A stretch of DNA of 38,028 nt from JBBRWV01 sp038248985. GTDB lineage: Bacteria; Planctomycetota; Phycisphaerae; WQYP01. Both the position numbers and the translations under genes were made by a program. Every line of letters starts with the position of its first letter. Within the stretch, counting starts at the first letter, position 1. Where the stretch lies: contig JBBRWV010000020.1 of the NCBI GenBank assembly GCA_038248985.1, positions 1-38,028 on the forward strand, read 5' to 3'. Below, piece after piece: positions 30,588-38,028 of the stretch. The notes beneath the pieces were generated by a model. The model searched no databases. It saw nothing but the letters and a program-made list of their open reading frames with translations, and had not been told where the DNA came from.

Positions 30588-30654
30588 TTTTCCCGCAAAA
30601 TCACACAACCTTAAAGCAGTATTTTCGCTCACTCCCGCCATTTTTGTCGCAAAA
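30588..30654. promoter_or_regulatory. two similar TTTTnnCGCAAAA boxes between the DUF4159 gene and uvrB
   Basis: TTTTCCCGCAAAA (30588-30600) and TTTTGTCGCAAAA (30642-30654) lie 54 bases apart. The second is a perfect inverted repeat TTTTG-TCG-CAAAA. They could be a repressor's sites, for example for DNA-damage control of uvrB, but they do not match a LexA box I know. Confidence 0.35.
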
Positions 30655-30686
30655 CCATTTATGCTCGTCATTCCGCACTCGTCTCC

Positions 30687-30692
30687 TATAAT
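30687..30692 (+). promoter_or_regulatory. -10 element of uvrB, probably giving a leaderless mRNA
   Basis: TATAAT, a consensus -10, ends 6 bases before the uvrB ATG, so transcription should start at or within a base or two of the A. No Shine-Dalgarno is present. The -35 region (CTCGTC at 17-base spacing) is poor. Confidence 0.6.
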
Positions 30693-30698
30693 CCCCTC

Positions 30699-32876
30699 AT
30701 GCTCTACAAACCCTTCGAAGTTGTGTCCCCCTATCACCCGACCGGCGATCAGCCTGCGGCAATTGAAAAACTCGTGGCCACCTTCGAAGCCGGCCAGAAA
30801 ACTCAAGTTCTGATGGGCGTCACGGGTTCGGGCAAAACGTTTTCGATGGCTCACACCATTGCCCGCTTACAGCGGCCGACGCTGGTCATATCCCACAACA
30901 AGACTCTTGCGGCCCAGCTCTACGAGGAGTTTAAGGAACTGTTTCCGCACAACGCCGTCACCTATTTTGTCAGCTATTACGATTACTATCAGCCGGAAGC
31001 GTACATTCCGCAGCGCGATATCTACATCGAAAAAGACGCTTCGCGCAATGATGATCTGGATCGTCTGCGTCTTGCCACGACCTCGGCCCTGATCTCCCGT
31101 CGTGACGTTATCGTCGTGGCGTCCGTCTCTTGCATCTTCGGGCTTGGCTCGCCGGAAGACTACAAAAAGAAGGTCATCAGCATTGTTAAGGGGCAGGATT
31201 TCTCGTACGGCGACTCTTCTCTGGCCGGAAGCGGCGGTGGGGGAACTGGCGAGCGGGGTGGACGCGATGCCCTTTTACGCAACCTTGTCGACCTGCAGTA
31301 CGAACGCAACGATATCGAGTTCAAGCGCGGCATTTTTCGACCGCGCGGCGATACCGTTGAAATATTTCCCGCTTATGAAACTACCGCTTACCGGGTCGAA
31401 TTTTTCGGCGACACCGTCGAGTCCATTTCGCATATCCACCCCACGTCCGGCGAACTCCTCGCTGAGGAACAGCAGGTTTTTATATTCCCTGCAAAACACT
31501 ACATCACCGATGAAAACAATCTCAGCCGGGCCGTAGCCGACATCCGGGCGGAGTTGGAAGAACGCGTCAAGCAACTGCGCATGCAAGGCAAGCTCCTCGA
31601 GGCGCAACGACTTCTCGCCCGCACCAAGTATGACTGCGAAATGCTGATGGAAACGGGTATGTGCTCGGGCATCGAAAACTATTCGCGCCACCTTGCCGGT
31701 ACGCCCGCAGGCGCCAAGCCCAACACGCTGGTCGATTACTTCCCCAAGGATTACCTGCTGATCATTGATGAGTCCCACGTCTCGCTCCCGCAGATCCGCG
31801 CCATGTACGCCGGCGACCGGGCACGCAAGGAAGTCCTGGTGGATCATGGTTTTCGTCTTCCTTCGGCCATGGACAATCGCCCGATGCGTTTCGAAGAGTT
31901 CCAGGCTATCTGGAATCAAACGCTGTTTGTCTCCGCGACGCCCAGCAAATTCGAGCTCGAAGCCACCGGCGGAGAAGTTGTCGAGCAAGTCATTCGCCCC
32001 ACCGGCCTGCTCGATCCGCAAATCGTGGTTCGTCCCGCCACGGGACAGGTGCAGGATCTCATCGACGAGACACGCAAACGCGTCGCGGTCGACCAGCGGG
32101 TGCTGGTCACCGCACTCACCAAGCGGCTGTCTGAGGATCTTTCACACTATCTCAATGAAGCGGGCTTTCGCTGTAAATACCTGCACTCGGAGATTCAAAC
32201 GTTTGACCGTGTAGAGATTCTCCGCGAGCTTCGAGAAGGCGGCTTCGATGTTCTCGTCGGTGTTAATCTTTTGCGCGAGGGGCTTGATCTGCCGGAGGTC
32301 TCGATGGTTGCCATCCTCGATGCGGACAAGGAAGGTTTCCTGCGCAGTGAGACTTCGCTCATCCAGATGATCGGCCGTTGTGCCCGCAATGTGGATTCGC
32401 AGGTATATCTTTACGCCGACAAGATCACGCCGTCCATGCAGCGGGCCATGGATGAAACGATCCGTCGCCGCGCGATTCAGGAAACGTATAACACCGAGCA
32501 CAACATCACGCCGACAACCATTCAGAAAGCCATCCGAGTCGGCATCGATGCCGAACTGAAGGCCCGCAAGACCGTTCGCGAGGCCATCCACGACAGCCTC
32601 AGCAGCCCCGATGCCGAGCAAATCATCAGTATGCTGGAGGATGAAATGCTGGAGGCGGCTAATAATCTTGAGTTCGAAAAAGCCGCAGGCCTGCGCGACC
32701 GCATTAAGCAGATGCGGGAGCAATCCTCAAGTCCCGGTACCGTTCATGACAGCCACGCGCTTGCCGCCGCGCTCAGCGACGGGCTTTCCGCCCGCCTCGC
32801 CGGCAAAAGTGCGGGGCCCAAACCCATGACCCCCCAACAAAAGAAAGTCAAACGCGGACCAAAACACCGCGGATAA
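30699..32876 (+). CDS. uvrB: excinuclease ABC subunit B
   Basis: 725 residues. Damage-verifying helicase-like subunit of nucleotide excision repair. Walker A GVTGSGKT (40-47), the beta-hairpin YYDYYQPEAYIPQRDIYIEK (93-112), helicase motifs including DESHV and QMIGRCARN, and a C-terminal UVR motif (about 640-672) that contacts UvrC. An insert of about 20 Gly/Ser-rich residues (169-188; SLAGSGGGGTGERGG) sits where most UvrB have a short linker before LLRNLVDLQYERND. A basic, Pro-rich tail of about 50 residues follows the UVR domain. Confidence 0.98.
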   Translation: MLYKPFEVVSPYHPTGDQPAAIEKLVATFEAGQKTQVLMGVTGSGKTFSMAHTIARLQRPTLVISHNKTLAAQLYEEFKELFPHNAVTYFVSYYDYYQPEAYIPQRDIYIEKDASRNDDLDRLRLATTSALISRRDVIVVASVSCIFGLGSPEDYKKKVISIVKGQDFSYGDSSLAGSGGGGTGERGGRDALLRNLVDLQYERNDIEFKRGIFRPRGDTVEIFPAYETTAYRVEFFGDTVESISHIHPTSGELLAEEQQVFIFPAKHYITDENNLSRAVADIRAELEERVKQLRMQGKLLEAQRLLARTKYDCEMLMETGMCSGIENYSRHLAGTPAGAKPNTLVDYFPKDYLLIIDESHVSLPQIRAMYAGDRARKEVLVDHGFRLPSAMDNRPMRFEEFQAIWNQTLFVSATPSKFELEATGGEVVEQVIRPTGLLDPQIVVRPATGQVQDLIDETRKRVAVDQRVLVTALTKRLSEDLSHYLNEAGFRCKYLHSEIQTFDRVEILRELREGGFDVLVGVNLLREGLDLPEVSMVAILDADKEGFLRSETSLIQMIGRCARNVDSQVYLYADKITPSMQRAMDETIRRRAIQETYNTEHNITPTTIQKAIRVGIDAELKARKTVREAIHDSLSSPDAEQIISMLEDEMLEAANNLEFEKAAGLRDRIKQMREQSSSPGTVHDSHALAAALSDGLSARLAGKSAGPKPMTPQQKKVKRGPKHRG

Positions 32877-32913
32877 TGTGCGTCCGCGACATTCCGTCCG
32901 CCTCACGACATTC

Positions 32914-33033
32914 TTACGTACATCCGCGAAGCAAAAAGAAGATAATCAAGACGGGAATGGGGATTCCCAGCAGCCAAAGCAGTCCATATCCAAGCGCGCC
33001 TTTGGTACGATACCGATTAAAACGTGAAAGCAT
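32914..33033 (-). CDS. 39-residue hydrophobic membrane protein
   Basis: ATG at 33033 with AAAGGAG 6-7 bases upstream, then a basic N-terminus (MLSRFNRYRTKGA) and one hydrophobic helix (GYGLLWLLGIPIPVLIIFFL) ending LRGCT. Too short for routine gene finding. The strong ribosome binding site and the Pro-kinked helix argue that it is expressed. The pattern is like short single-helix proteins of unknown function in many bacteria. It lies antisense in the uvrB-yqaA spacer, which otherwise holds no clear gene. Confidence 0.6.
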   Translation of the reverse strand: MLSRFNRYRTKGALGYGLLWLLGIPIPVLIIFFLLRGCT

Positions 33034-33179
33034 GAGTGACTCCTTTAAAAAAGACATCACTCACGTTGCAAATTCCATGCCCCGACCCAAATCCGAATAA
33101 GCCCCCAACCTGTTTGGCAACCTCTTCTTCCTATGCGATGATGCCTCCCCTAACCCACACAACCGAATGAAAGAATCCC

Positions 33180-33953
33180 ATGCAAGGCAATCCCAACGTA
33201 ACCGAATCCGATCGCGATGCCGCCGCCGCCGGCACCGCGACGCCCGTCTCCAAATGGGCCATCCACCGCCGCATGTACGACTGGGTCCTCGGCTTCGCCC
33301 ACAAAAAACACGCCACTTGGGCCCTCTTCCTCCTCTCCTTCGCCGAGTCCTCCTTCTTCCCCATCCCACCCGATGTCCTCCTCATGCCCCTCGCCCTCGG
33401 CAACCGCAAAAAAGCCTTCTGGTTCGCCACTGTCTGCAGCATCGCTTCCGTCCTCGGCGGCCTCGCCGGTTACGCCATCGGCTATCTCCTCTGGCACGCC
33501 ATCTCCGGCTTCTTCTACAACTACATCCCCGGCTTCACCTCCGCCGTCTTCGACAAAGTCGCCACCCTCTACCAGAACTACGACTTCTGGGTCGTCTTCG
33601 TCGCCGCCTTTACACCCATTCCCTACAAAGTCATCACCATCGCCGCCGGCGTATTCACCATCAACCTCCCGATGTTCATCATCGCCTCCGCCATCGGCCG
33701 CGGACTCCGCTTCTTCCTCGTCGCCGGCCTCATGTGGTTCTTTGGCGAACGTATCGTCAAATTCATCGACAAATACTTTAACATCCTCTCCATCGTCTTC
33801 ACCCTCCTCCTCGTCGGCGGCTTCGTCGCCCTCAAATACATAAAAAAAGACGACGCCTCCCCAACTCCCGCCACCCAAACCCAACCCGCGCCAACCTCCC
33901 AACCCCCAACCCAATCCTCCCTCGCTCGGTTCTTCAACAGTCACCGCGCATAA
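33180..33953 (+). CDS. YqaA/DedA-type membrane protein (VTT domain)
   Basis: 257 residues. The N-terminal polar region is followed by FAESSFFPIPPDVLLMPLAL, the re-entrant-loop motif of the YqaA branch of the DedA/SNARE-associated family, then GYAIGYLLWH and FTPIPYKVITIAAG, the second half of the paired loops. Family members move or flip lipids such as undecaprenyl phosphate or phosphatidylethanolamine; which applies here is open. The C-terminus is Pro/Thr/Gln-rich and disordered. The coding strand is extremely C-rich at third positions. The ribosome binding site is weak (GAAAGA). Confidence 0.85.
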   Translation: MQGNPNVTESDRDAAAAGTATPVSKWAIHRRMYDWVLGFAHKKHATWALFLLSFAESSFFPIPPDVLLMPLALGNRKKAFWFATVCSIASVLGGLAGYAIGYLLWHAISGFFYNYIPGFTSAVFDKVATLYQNYDFWVVFVAAFTPIPYKVITIAAGVFTINLPMFIIASAIGRGLRFFLVAGLMWFFGERIVKFIDKYFNILSIVFTLLLVGGFVALKYIKKDDASPTPATQTQPAPTSQPPTQSSLARFFNSHRA

Positions 33954-33984
33954 AAAAGCCGCCCGGATTCAGACCCGAGCGGCT
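33951..33984 (-). terminator. intrinsic terminator for the minus-strand aminopeptidase
   Basis: On the minus strand AGCCGC/GCGGCT with an inner CGG/CCG forms the stem (33957-33984), followed by TTTTTT (33952-33957 complement). Its A-run side overlaps the stop of the convergent yqaA-like gene; that strand has no T-tract, so it serves mainly the minus-strand gene. Confidence 0.75.
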
Positions 33985-34001
33985 CAATACAGGCGGAACA
34001 T

Positions 34002-35120
34002 TCACTTCAAATTTTCCGGATTCAACCCGAACAGCTCTTTCACCACAAACCGACCGTCCTTCCGAATCAACTTCCCGTCAAACCAGACTTCTCCGCCGCC
34101 CACTTCCGGATCCTGCCGCAGTACCAAATCCCAGTGGATCGCGCTGACATTTCCGTTGTACGCTTCCTTGTAGCAGCTTCCCGGCGTGAAGTGAATGCTG
34201 CCCGCGATCTTCTCATCAAACAAAATATCCTTCATCGGCTTGGTGCAATACGGATTAAACCCGATCGCAAATTCGCCCACGTACCGTGCCCCCTCATCCG
34301 TATCAAAGACTTCGTTGAGTTTCTTCGTTTCGTTCGAAGTCGCCTTCACAATCTTTCCGTTCTTGAATTCCAGCCGCACTCCCGTGTGCGTGACTCCGCG
34401 ATAAATGCTCGGGCAGTTATAAGCAATCACTCCATTCACCGAATCCCGCACTGGCGCCGTATACACCTCCCCATCCGGAATATTCCGATCCCCCACGCAC
34501 GGTTGCGCCGGAATATTCTTGATCGAAAATCGTAGATCCGTCTCCCCCGGCCCTTTCAAACGCACGCTGTCTGTCCGCATCATCAACCGCCGCAACGGTT
34601 CCTGCGCCACCGCCATCTTGCGATAATCCAGCGTACACACCTTGAAATAAAAATCCTCAAACGCCTCCGTACTCATCTCCGCCATCTGCGCCATGCTCGG
34701 TGTCGGCCAACGCAACACCACCCACTTTGTGTCCGGCACACGCACATCCTTGTGCACCTTGCTCCACACGCTCTTCTCGTACAATTCCTGCTTCGCCTGC
34801 GGTACATCGCTCAGTTCGCTCACGTTCGGATTCCCGCGCACCCCAATGTAACAATCCATCCGCTTCATCTGCTCACGCTCAATATGTGCAATCATTTCCC
34901 ACTGCGCCTGCGTCCCGGCCAGCATCAACGCCCGATTTATTTCATTGCTCTTTAGCAACACCACCGGTCGGCCACCGGCGCTTGCGCACACTTCCACCAG
35001 TACCTTGGTAAACCCGTGCGGAATATCAATCGCCTCGATCAGCACATTCTCGCCCGGTTTCACGGAGCAGGAATAATTGATCAACGTGTTGGCCAACTTG
35101 TAATACCGGATGTCTGACAT
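34002..35120 (-). CDS. M29-family aminopeptidase (thermophilic aminopeptidase type)
   Basis: 372 residues. The metal ligands fit the AmpS/AmpT pattern: E218 in DGEVY, E283 in VGEFAIG, H310 in GSIHF, H329 and D331 in IHWD, with Tyr317 as the usual active-site tyrosine (spacings 65, 27, 7, 19/21). M29 peptidases release N-terminal residues with broad specificity, usually with Co or Zn in a dimetal site. ATG 35120 has GGGAG 7 bases upstream. It is divergent from nadC and shares only 84 bases with it. Confidence 0.9.
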   Translation of the reverse strand: MSDIRYYKLANTLINYSCSVKPGENVLIEAIDIPHGFTKVLVEVCASAGGRPVVLLKSNEINRALMLAGTQAQWEMIAHIEREQMKRMDCYIGVRGNPNVSELSDVPQAKQELYEKSVWSKVHKDVRVPDTKWVVLRWPTPSMAQMAEMSTEAFEDFYFKVCTLDYRKMAVAQEPLRRLMMRTDSVRLKGPGETDLRFSIKNIPAQPCVGDRNIPDGEVYTAPVRDSVNGVIAYNCPSIYRGVTHTGVRLEFKNGKIVKATSNETKKLNEVFDTDEGARYVGEFAIGFNPYCTKPMKDILFDEKIAGSIHFTPGSCYKEAYNGNVSAIHWDLVLRQDPEVGGGEVWFDGKLIRKDGRFVVKELFGLNPENLK

Positions 35121-35203
35121 ATAAAACTCCCGCCAAAAAAGAGACGAATGAATCGACGAAGTTTATAGTGTATTCCTCACGGACGAAACTCTCAGGAGGC
35201 TTT

Positions 35204-36139
35204 ATGTCCCCCGCCCTACAACCGCCTCCGCTCGATCCTCACACCATGGCCCTCATCCGCATGGCCGTGCGCGAAGATCTGGGCCACGCTTCCTATGGCA
35301 CCACGCAGGGGGATATCACTGTAGAACTTGCGATCCCGCAGGCCCTTCGCGGCGTTGCCACCATCGTTGCCCGCAAAACGGGCGTCATTTCCGGCACATA
35401 CCTTCTCCCGGTGATCCTGCGCGAATACCAGGTCGGAATCGACTGCGCCATTCTCACGCCGGATTCCACACGCGTCGCGCCCAATCAGGCCGTCGCGCAG
35501 ATTTCCGGTTCCGTCCGCATGCTGCTGTCTGCGGAGCGCGTACTCCTCAACTTCATGGGCCACCTCTCCGGCATCGCCACGCTTACACGACGCTACGTGA
35601 ATGCGGTGGCGGGCACGCACGCTCAAATCTGCGACACGCGAAAAACAACGCCTGCTTACCGTGTCCTTGATAAATACGCCGTCCGCTGTGGTGGTGGGGC
35701 GAACCACCGCATCGGCCTGTACGACGGCGTTATGCTGAAGGACAACCACCTGGCGGCTCTGCGATTGCAACTTGGTCAGAATCAGACTCTCGCCGCACTC
35801 ACCCGCCACATCCGGGACCAGCTTAATCCCGCGATCACGCTTTGGCTGGAGGTAGATACGCTGGAGCAGTTGCAGGAAGAGCTTGCTGGCACTGATGGAA
35901 ATAGTGGCGCGGCCGACATCGTTCTTCTCGACAACATGACGACTGAGCAAATGCAAGAAGCGGTTCACTTGCGCGACCAATCGAAAAATAGAAATCAAAA
36001 AGCGAAATTGCTGGAAGCCTCCGGCGGCATCACTCTCGATAACGTCCGCGCCGTCGCCCAGACGGGAGTTGACCGCATCAGCATCGGGGCGCTCACGCAT
36101 TCGGCGCCCGTTCTTGATCTCTCTATGGAACTTGCCTGA
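35204..36139 (+). CDS. nadC: nicotinate-nucleotide diphosphorylase (carboxylating), quinolinate phosphoribosyltransferase
   Basis: 311 residues from ATG 35204, preceded by CAGGAGG at 5 bases, which decides against the earlier in-frame ATG at 35168. Converts quinolinate and PRPP to nicotinate mononucleotide in de novo NAD synthesis. EDLGHASYGTTQGDITVE, HLSGIAT, TRKTTPAYRVLDKYAV and HRIGLYDGVMLKDNH are conserved active-site blocks, and LLEASGGI closes the barrel. A -10-like TATAGT at 35164-35169 could serve it. Confidence 0.95.
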   Translation: MSPALQPPPLDPHTMALIRMAVREDLGHASYGTTQGDITVELAIPQALRGVATIVARKTGVISGTYLLPVILREYQVGIDCAILTPDSTRVAPNQAVAQISGSVRMLLSAERVLLNFMGHLSGIATLTRRYVNAVAGTHAQICDTRKTTPAYRVLDKYAVRCGGGANHRIGLYDGVMLKDNHLAALRLQLGQNQTLAALTRHIRDQLNPAITLWLEVDTLEQLQEELAGTDGNSGAADIVLLDNMTTEQMQEAVHLRDQSKNRNQKAKLLEASGGITLDNVRAVAQTGVDRISIGALTHSAPVLDLSMELA

Positions 36140-36146
36140 GGCCGCC

Positions 36147-37136
36147 ATGGAGATGCCCGCTGCACTTCCCGATTTCACCACGCGCATCCTGCTTCATTTG
36201 TGGAAGAGGTGCACTGTCACGGTCGACGCGCTTTCGATAGCGGCGGGCGCCACCACCGCCCAAACCCTGCAATCCGTCGATATGCTCCAACGCCTGGGCT
36301 GCGTGATAGAGCGGACTCCGTCCGGGCTTGAAATTCATTCTGTGGGGTTGTCTTGTTGGCGCGACATTCTCGAAAACGCTTCTGCGGCCCGCCGTGGCGC
36401 GCTCGGCCGGAGCGTTCACATCTACAAGCAAACTGGCAGCACCAATGATCTTGCGCTGCACGCTTTGGTGGATGATGCGCGTCGCGGTCTGGTGGTTATC
36501 GCGGATGAGCAAACGGCCGGGCGGGGCCGACGCGGGCATTCGTGGCTCGCGAAGCGCGGGCAATCGATTCTGCTGTCAGTACTCGTGCCTGCGCAAACTG
36601 GGCAGGAGGATCGGCTCACGCTCATCACGGGGCTTGTCGTCGCCGAGACGCTCGAGCTTTTCGGGATTTCTTCGGTTCAGATCAAATGGCCGAATGATCT
36701 GCTTATTGCGGGTCAGAAGATTGCCGGTGTTCTGGTGGAAAGCCGTCCGGCGCACACGGTCATCGGCCTGGGCATCAATGTCGCGCAGTCGACTGCCGAT
36801 TTTCCGCCCGAACTGCGGGCGCAGGCCACGTCGGTTTATCTGGCGTCGGGGCAAGTGGTCGACCGGCTCCGCATCATCGAGGCGCTAATTGCGGCGCTGG
36901 AAAAGAAATGCACCGCCGATGCGCTGGCGGATCCGCGGTGGCTGGAAGGCTGGAAGGGGCGGTGTCCGATGTTGGGGCAGACGCTCACGGCTTTTGTCAG
37001 CGACGCGCAAGGGAAAGCGCATCCCGTCACGGGGCAGGTGCTTAACGTGGATCCACTGAAAGGCCTGCTTTTGCGGGATGAGACCGGCGCGATGGTGTGG
37101 TTGTCCGCCAAAACCACGGCGCTTTCTCCACGCTGA
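36147..37136 (+). CDS. birA: biotin--[acetyl-CoA-carboxylase] ligase with N-terminal HTH
   Basis: 329 residues from ATG 36147 with GAGG 6 bases upstream; it begins 7 bases after nadC. Activates biotin to biotinyl-AMP and attaches it to the biotin carboxyl carrier protein. GSTNDLAL (97-104), GRGRRGHSW (125-133), KWPNDLL (180-186) and KIAGVLVES (191-199) are the catalytic blocks. The first ~65 residues look like a degenerate winged helix (LLHLWKRCTVTVDALSIAAG), so it may also act as a transcriptional repressor of biotin genes as in E. coli. Confidence 0.94.
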   Translation: MEMPAALPDFTTRILLHLWKRCTVTVDALSIAAGATTAQTLQSVDMLQRLGCVIERTPSGLEIHSVGLSCWRDILENASAARRGALGRSVHIYKQTGSTNDLALHALVDDARRGLVVIADEQTAGRGRRGHSWLAKRGQSILLSVLVPAQTGQEDRLTLITGLVVAETLELFGISSVQIKWPNDLLIAGQKIAGVLVESRPAHTVIGLGINVAQSTADFPPELRAQATSVYLASGQVVDRLRIIEALIAALEKKCTADALADPRWLEGWKGRCPMLGQTLTAFVSDAQGKAHPVTGQVLNVDPLKGLLLRDETGAMVWLSAKTTALSPR

Positions 37137-37451
37137 AAACCGCGTTAGTTTTTCACGGGGAATTCTCGGACGTTTCTTTTTGAAACCTCCCAAACTCCAC
37201 TATTTATCCATTCTATTTGCCCCAAACCACCCATATCGTACGTTTGTGCTGTCCCGCTCGCACGCACGAATAAAGGCCTGACAAGTGCAAATTTTCGGGT
37301 TGTCCCCTTCATTTTGGGTAAATAATCCGCTCTGTAATGTTTGGGCGCTTAAGTCAGGGTTCTCACGGACCGATGCTCTGAATGTTGTGAATCACACTGC
37401 TTGCCCGGCAGGAGATTTACTCGTCTGCATGGAGGCGGACACAAGGCCGTG

Positions 37452-37467
37452 TGGCCAGTAATTTGCG
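37452..37467 (+). promoter_or_regulatory. candidate sigma54 (-24/-12) promoter for the pilin gene
   Basis: TGGCCAGTAATTTGCG. GG at 37453-37454 and GC at 37465-37466 have the exact spacing of the TGGCAC-N5-TTGCW element. Pilin genes are often RpoN-dependent. Start would be near 37478, giving a leader of about 290 bases. Confidence 0.4.
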
Positions 37468-37534
37468 ATGACGCCAAGAAGTCGTCGAGCCTCCAAGGAT
37501 GGATGGTCTTGCGAAACTCAGGTTATCGCGTATT

Positions 37535-37655
37535 CAACTACCCGAAAGGGGGTGTCTGGGCGCAAAGCGGAGCAATGGTGGCATAGGCTTCCTGCCGTTT
37601 CGGTACGGTCGCCTATGAAGGCCAGAAAGACCTGGCCGGCAGCAAGGCTGTGCCA
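37535..37655 (+). ncRNA. structured RNA in the pilin 5' leader
   Basis: ACCC-GAAA-GGG-type hairpin with a GNRA tetraloop, then GGGCGCAAAGC, then CATAGGC (37582-37588) paired with GCCTATG (37611-37617) around an inner CCGT/ACGG, then GGCCAG-AAAGAC-CTGGCC (37620-37637). The CGCAAAGC element after a GAAA-capped hairpin recalls the cyclic di-GMP-I (GEMM) riboswitch, but its GGGCAAACC partner is not present. So a structured leader is likely; its ligand is unknown. Confidence 0.4.
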
Positions 37656-37770
37656 CAAAATCAGCCCAGAACATTCGAGAGCAATCGCTAACAGTACCCC
37701 CCACAGTATTCAGACTTGTCAGGCATGTAACTAACAATTCAACACAAAACTCTTTTTTTTGGAGAAGCTC

Positions 37771-38028
37771 ATGAAACGCAACACACGTGGTTTTACCCTT
37801 GTCGAAATTCTGATCGTCGTGATCATCCTCGGCATCTTGGCCGCGATCGTGATCCCGCAGTTCACGAACGCCAGCAATGATGCCCGTAACAACTCGGTCA
37901 GCTCGACCCTGCAAACCCTGCGCAGCCAGGTCGAACTCTTCAAGATCCAGCACGCCGATAATGCCCCGACCAATGCCCAGATGTGGACGGCATTGCTGAA
38001 CGCCAGCAACACCACTGGCACGACCAAC
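37771..38028 (+). CDS. type IV pilin / pseudopilin-like protein, 3' end cut by window edge
   Basis: 86 residues visible. A short basic leader (MKRNTRG) precedes FTLVEILIVVIILGILAAIV, the prepilin peptidase recognition and N-methylation motif: cleavage after Gly7, Phe as +1, Glu at +5. IPQFTNASNDARNNSV continues as in major pseudopilins (GspG-like) and PilA. GGAG lies 6 bases before the ATG. The C-terminal domain is outside the window, so pilin versus type II secretion pseudopilin is open. Confidence 0.93.
   Translation, partial: MKRNTRGFTLVEILIVVIILGILAAIVIPQFTNASNDARNNSVSSTLQTLRSQVELFKIQHADNAPTNAQMWTALLNASNTTGTTN

Larger units (their letters stand above)
37137..37770 (+). other. long intergenic region upstream of the pilin gene
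   Basis: 634 bases without a credible gene. The first 70 bases contain ACGC/GCGT and GTTTC-TTTTT-GAAAC hairpins that may end the birA transcript. From about 37450 there is a candidate sigma54 site, then strong hairpins (listed separately), and a T8 tract just before the GGAGAAG ribosome binding site. Short open frames here have no recognisable content. Confidence 0.5.

Noticed and set aside
32876..33100. 74-codon + strand open frame after uvrB
   Set aside because: Its ATG overlaps the uvrB stop, it has no ribosome binding site, and the better coding signal is the small gene on the other strand.
35216..36187. Minus-strand open frame of equal length over nadC
   Set aside because: nadC motifs are complete on the + strand; no ribosome binding site or family on the other.
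37137..37186. Clear terminator after birA
   Set aside because: Only a 4-bp ACGC/GCGT stem with TTTTT, and an AT-only GTTTC/GAAAC hairpin; too weak to call.
37535..37655. Canonical cyclic di-GMP-I riboswitch
   Set aside because: CGCAAAGC and a GAAA hairpin are there, but GGGCAAACC and the receptor part do not align; reported only as a structured leader.

Overview
The window looks like chromosomal DNA of a GC-rich Gram-negative bacterium, most likely a planctomycete of the Phycisphaerae type. That placement is an inference. It rests on a ribosomal-protein cluster that opens with rplC and lacks rpsJ, rpmD and rpsD, on a secreted alpha-toroid protein with two DUF4159 modules, on a type IV pilin-like gene, and on spacers filled with short tandem heptamer-like repeats. 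No rRNA, tRNA, CRISPR array or transposon was found.

Layout. 1-11 kb is a mixed-strand housekeeping and envelope region: an RluA-type pseudouridine synthase (cut by the left edge), phosphatidylserine synthase, a phosphohexomutase, an SDR oxidoreductase, small membrane proteins, a YajQ-family protein, a frameshifted DNA methyltransferase, an MFS transporter and a large exported protein with a degenerate metallophosphoesterase fold. 11.1-28.2 kb is the S10/spc/alpha ribosomal cluster on the + strand. A strong sigma70-type promoter and a 330-base structured leader precede rplC. A terminator and a second promoter split it before secY. The order is rplC-D-W-B, rpsS, rplV, rpsC, rplP, rpmC, rpsQ, rplN, rplX, rplE, rpsN, rpsH, rplF, rplR, rpsE, rplO, then secY, adk, map, infA, rpmJ, rpsM, rpsK, rpoA, rplQ and a clear terminator. 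28-37 kb holds the DUF4159 protein, uvrB (probably leaderless), a 39-residue membrane protein, a YqaA/DedA-type protein, an M29 aminopeptidase and a nadC-birA pair. 37.1-38.0 kb is a long structured intergenic region followed by a type IV pilin/pseudopilin gene cut by the right edge.

How the parts work together. The central block supplies ribosome assembly, protein export (SecY), nucleotide balance (Adk), N-terminal Met removal (Map), translation initiation (IF-1) and transcription (RpoA). The flanking genes are mostly single-gene units for lipid, cofactor, repair and envelope functions.

The most interesting features are regulatory and structural: the rplC leader, the families of short repeats placed just upstream of start codons, the pilin 5' region with a candidate sigma54 promoter and folded RNA, a 34-bp AT-rich palindrome at 3406-3439, and a reversal of strand composition (G-rich + strand on the left, C-rich at about 28-36 kb). 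I did not find a convincing wholly new multi-gene system.
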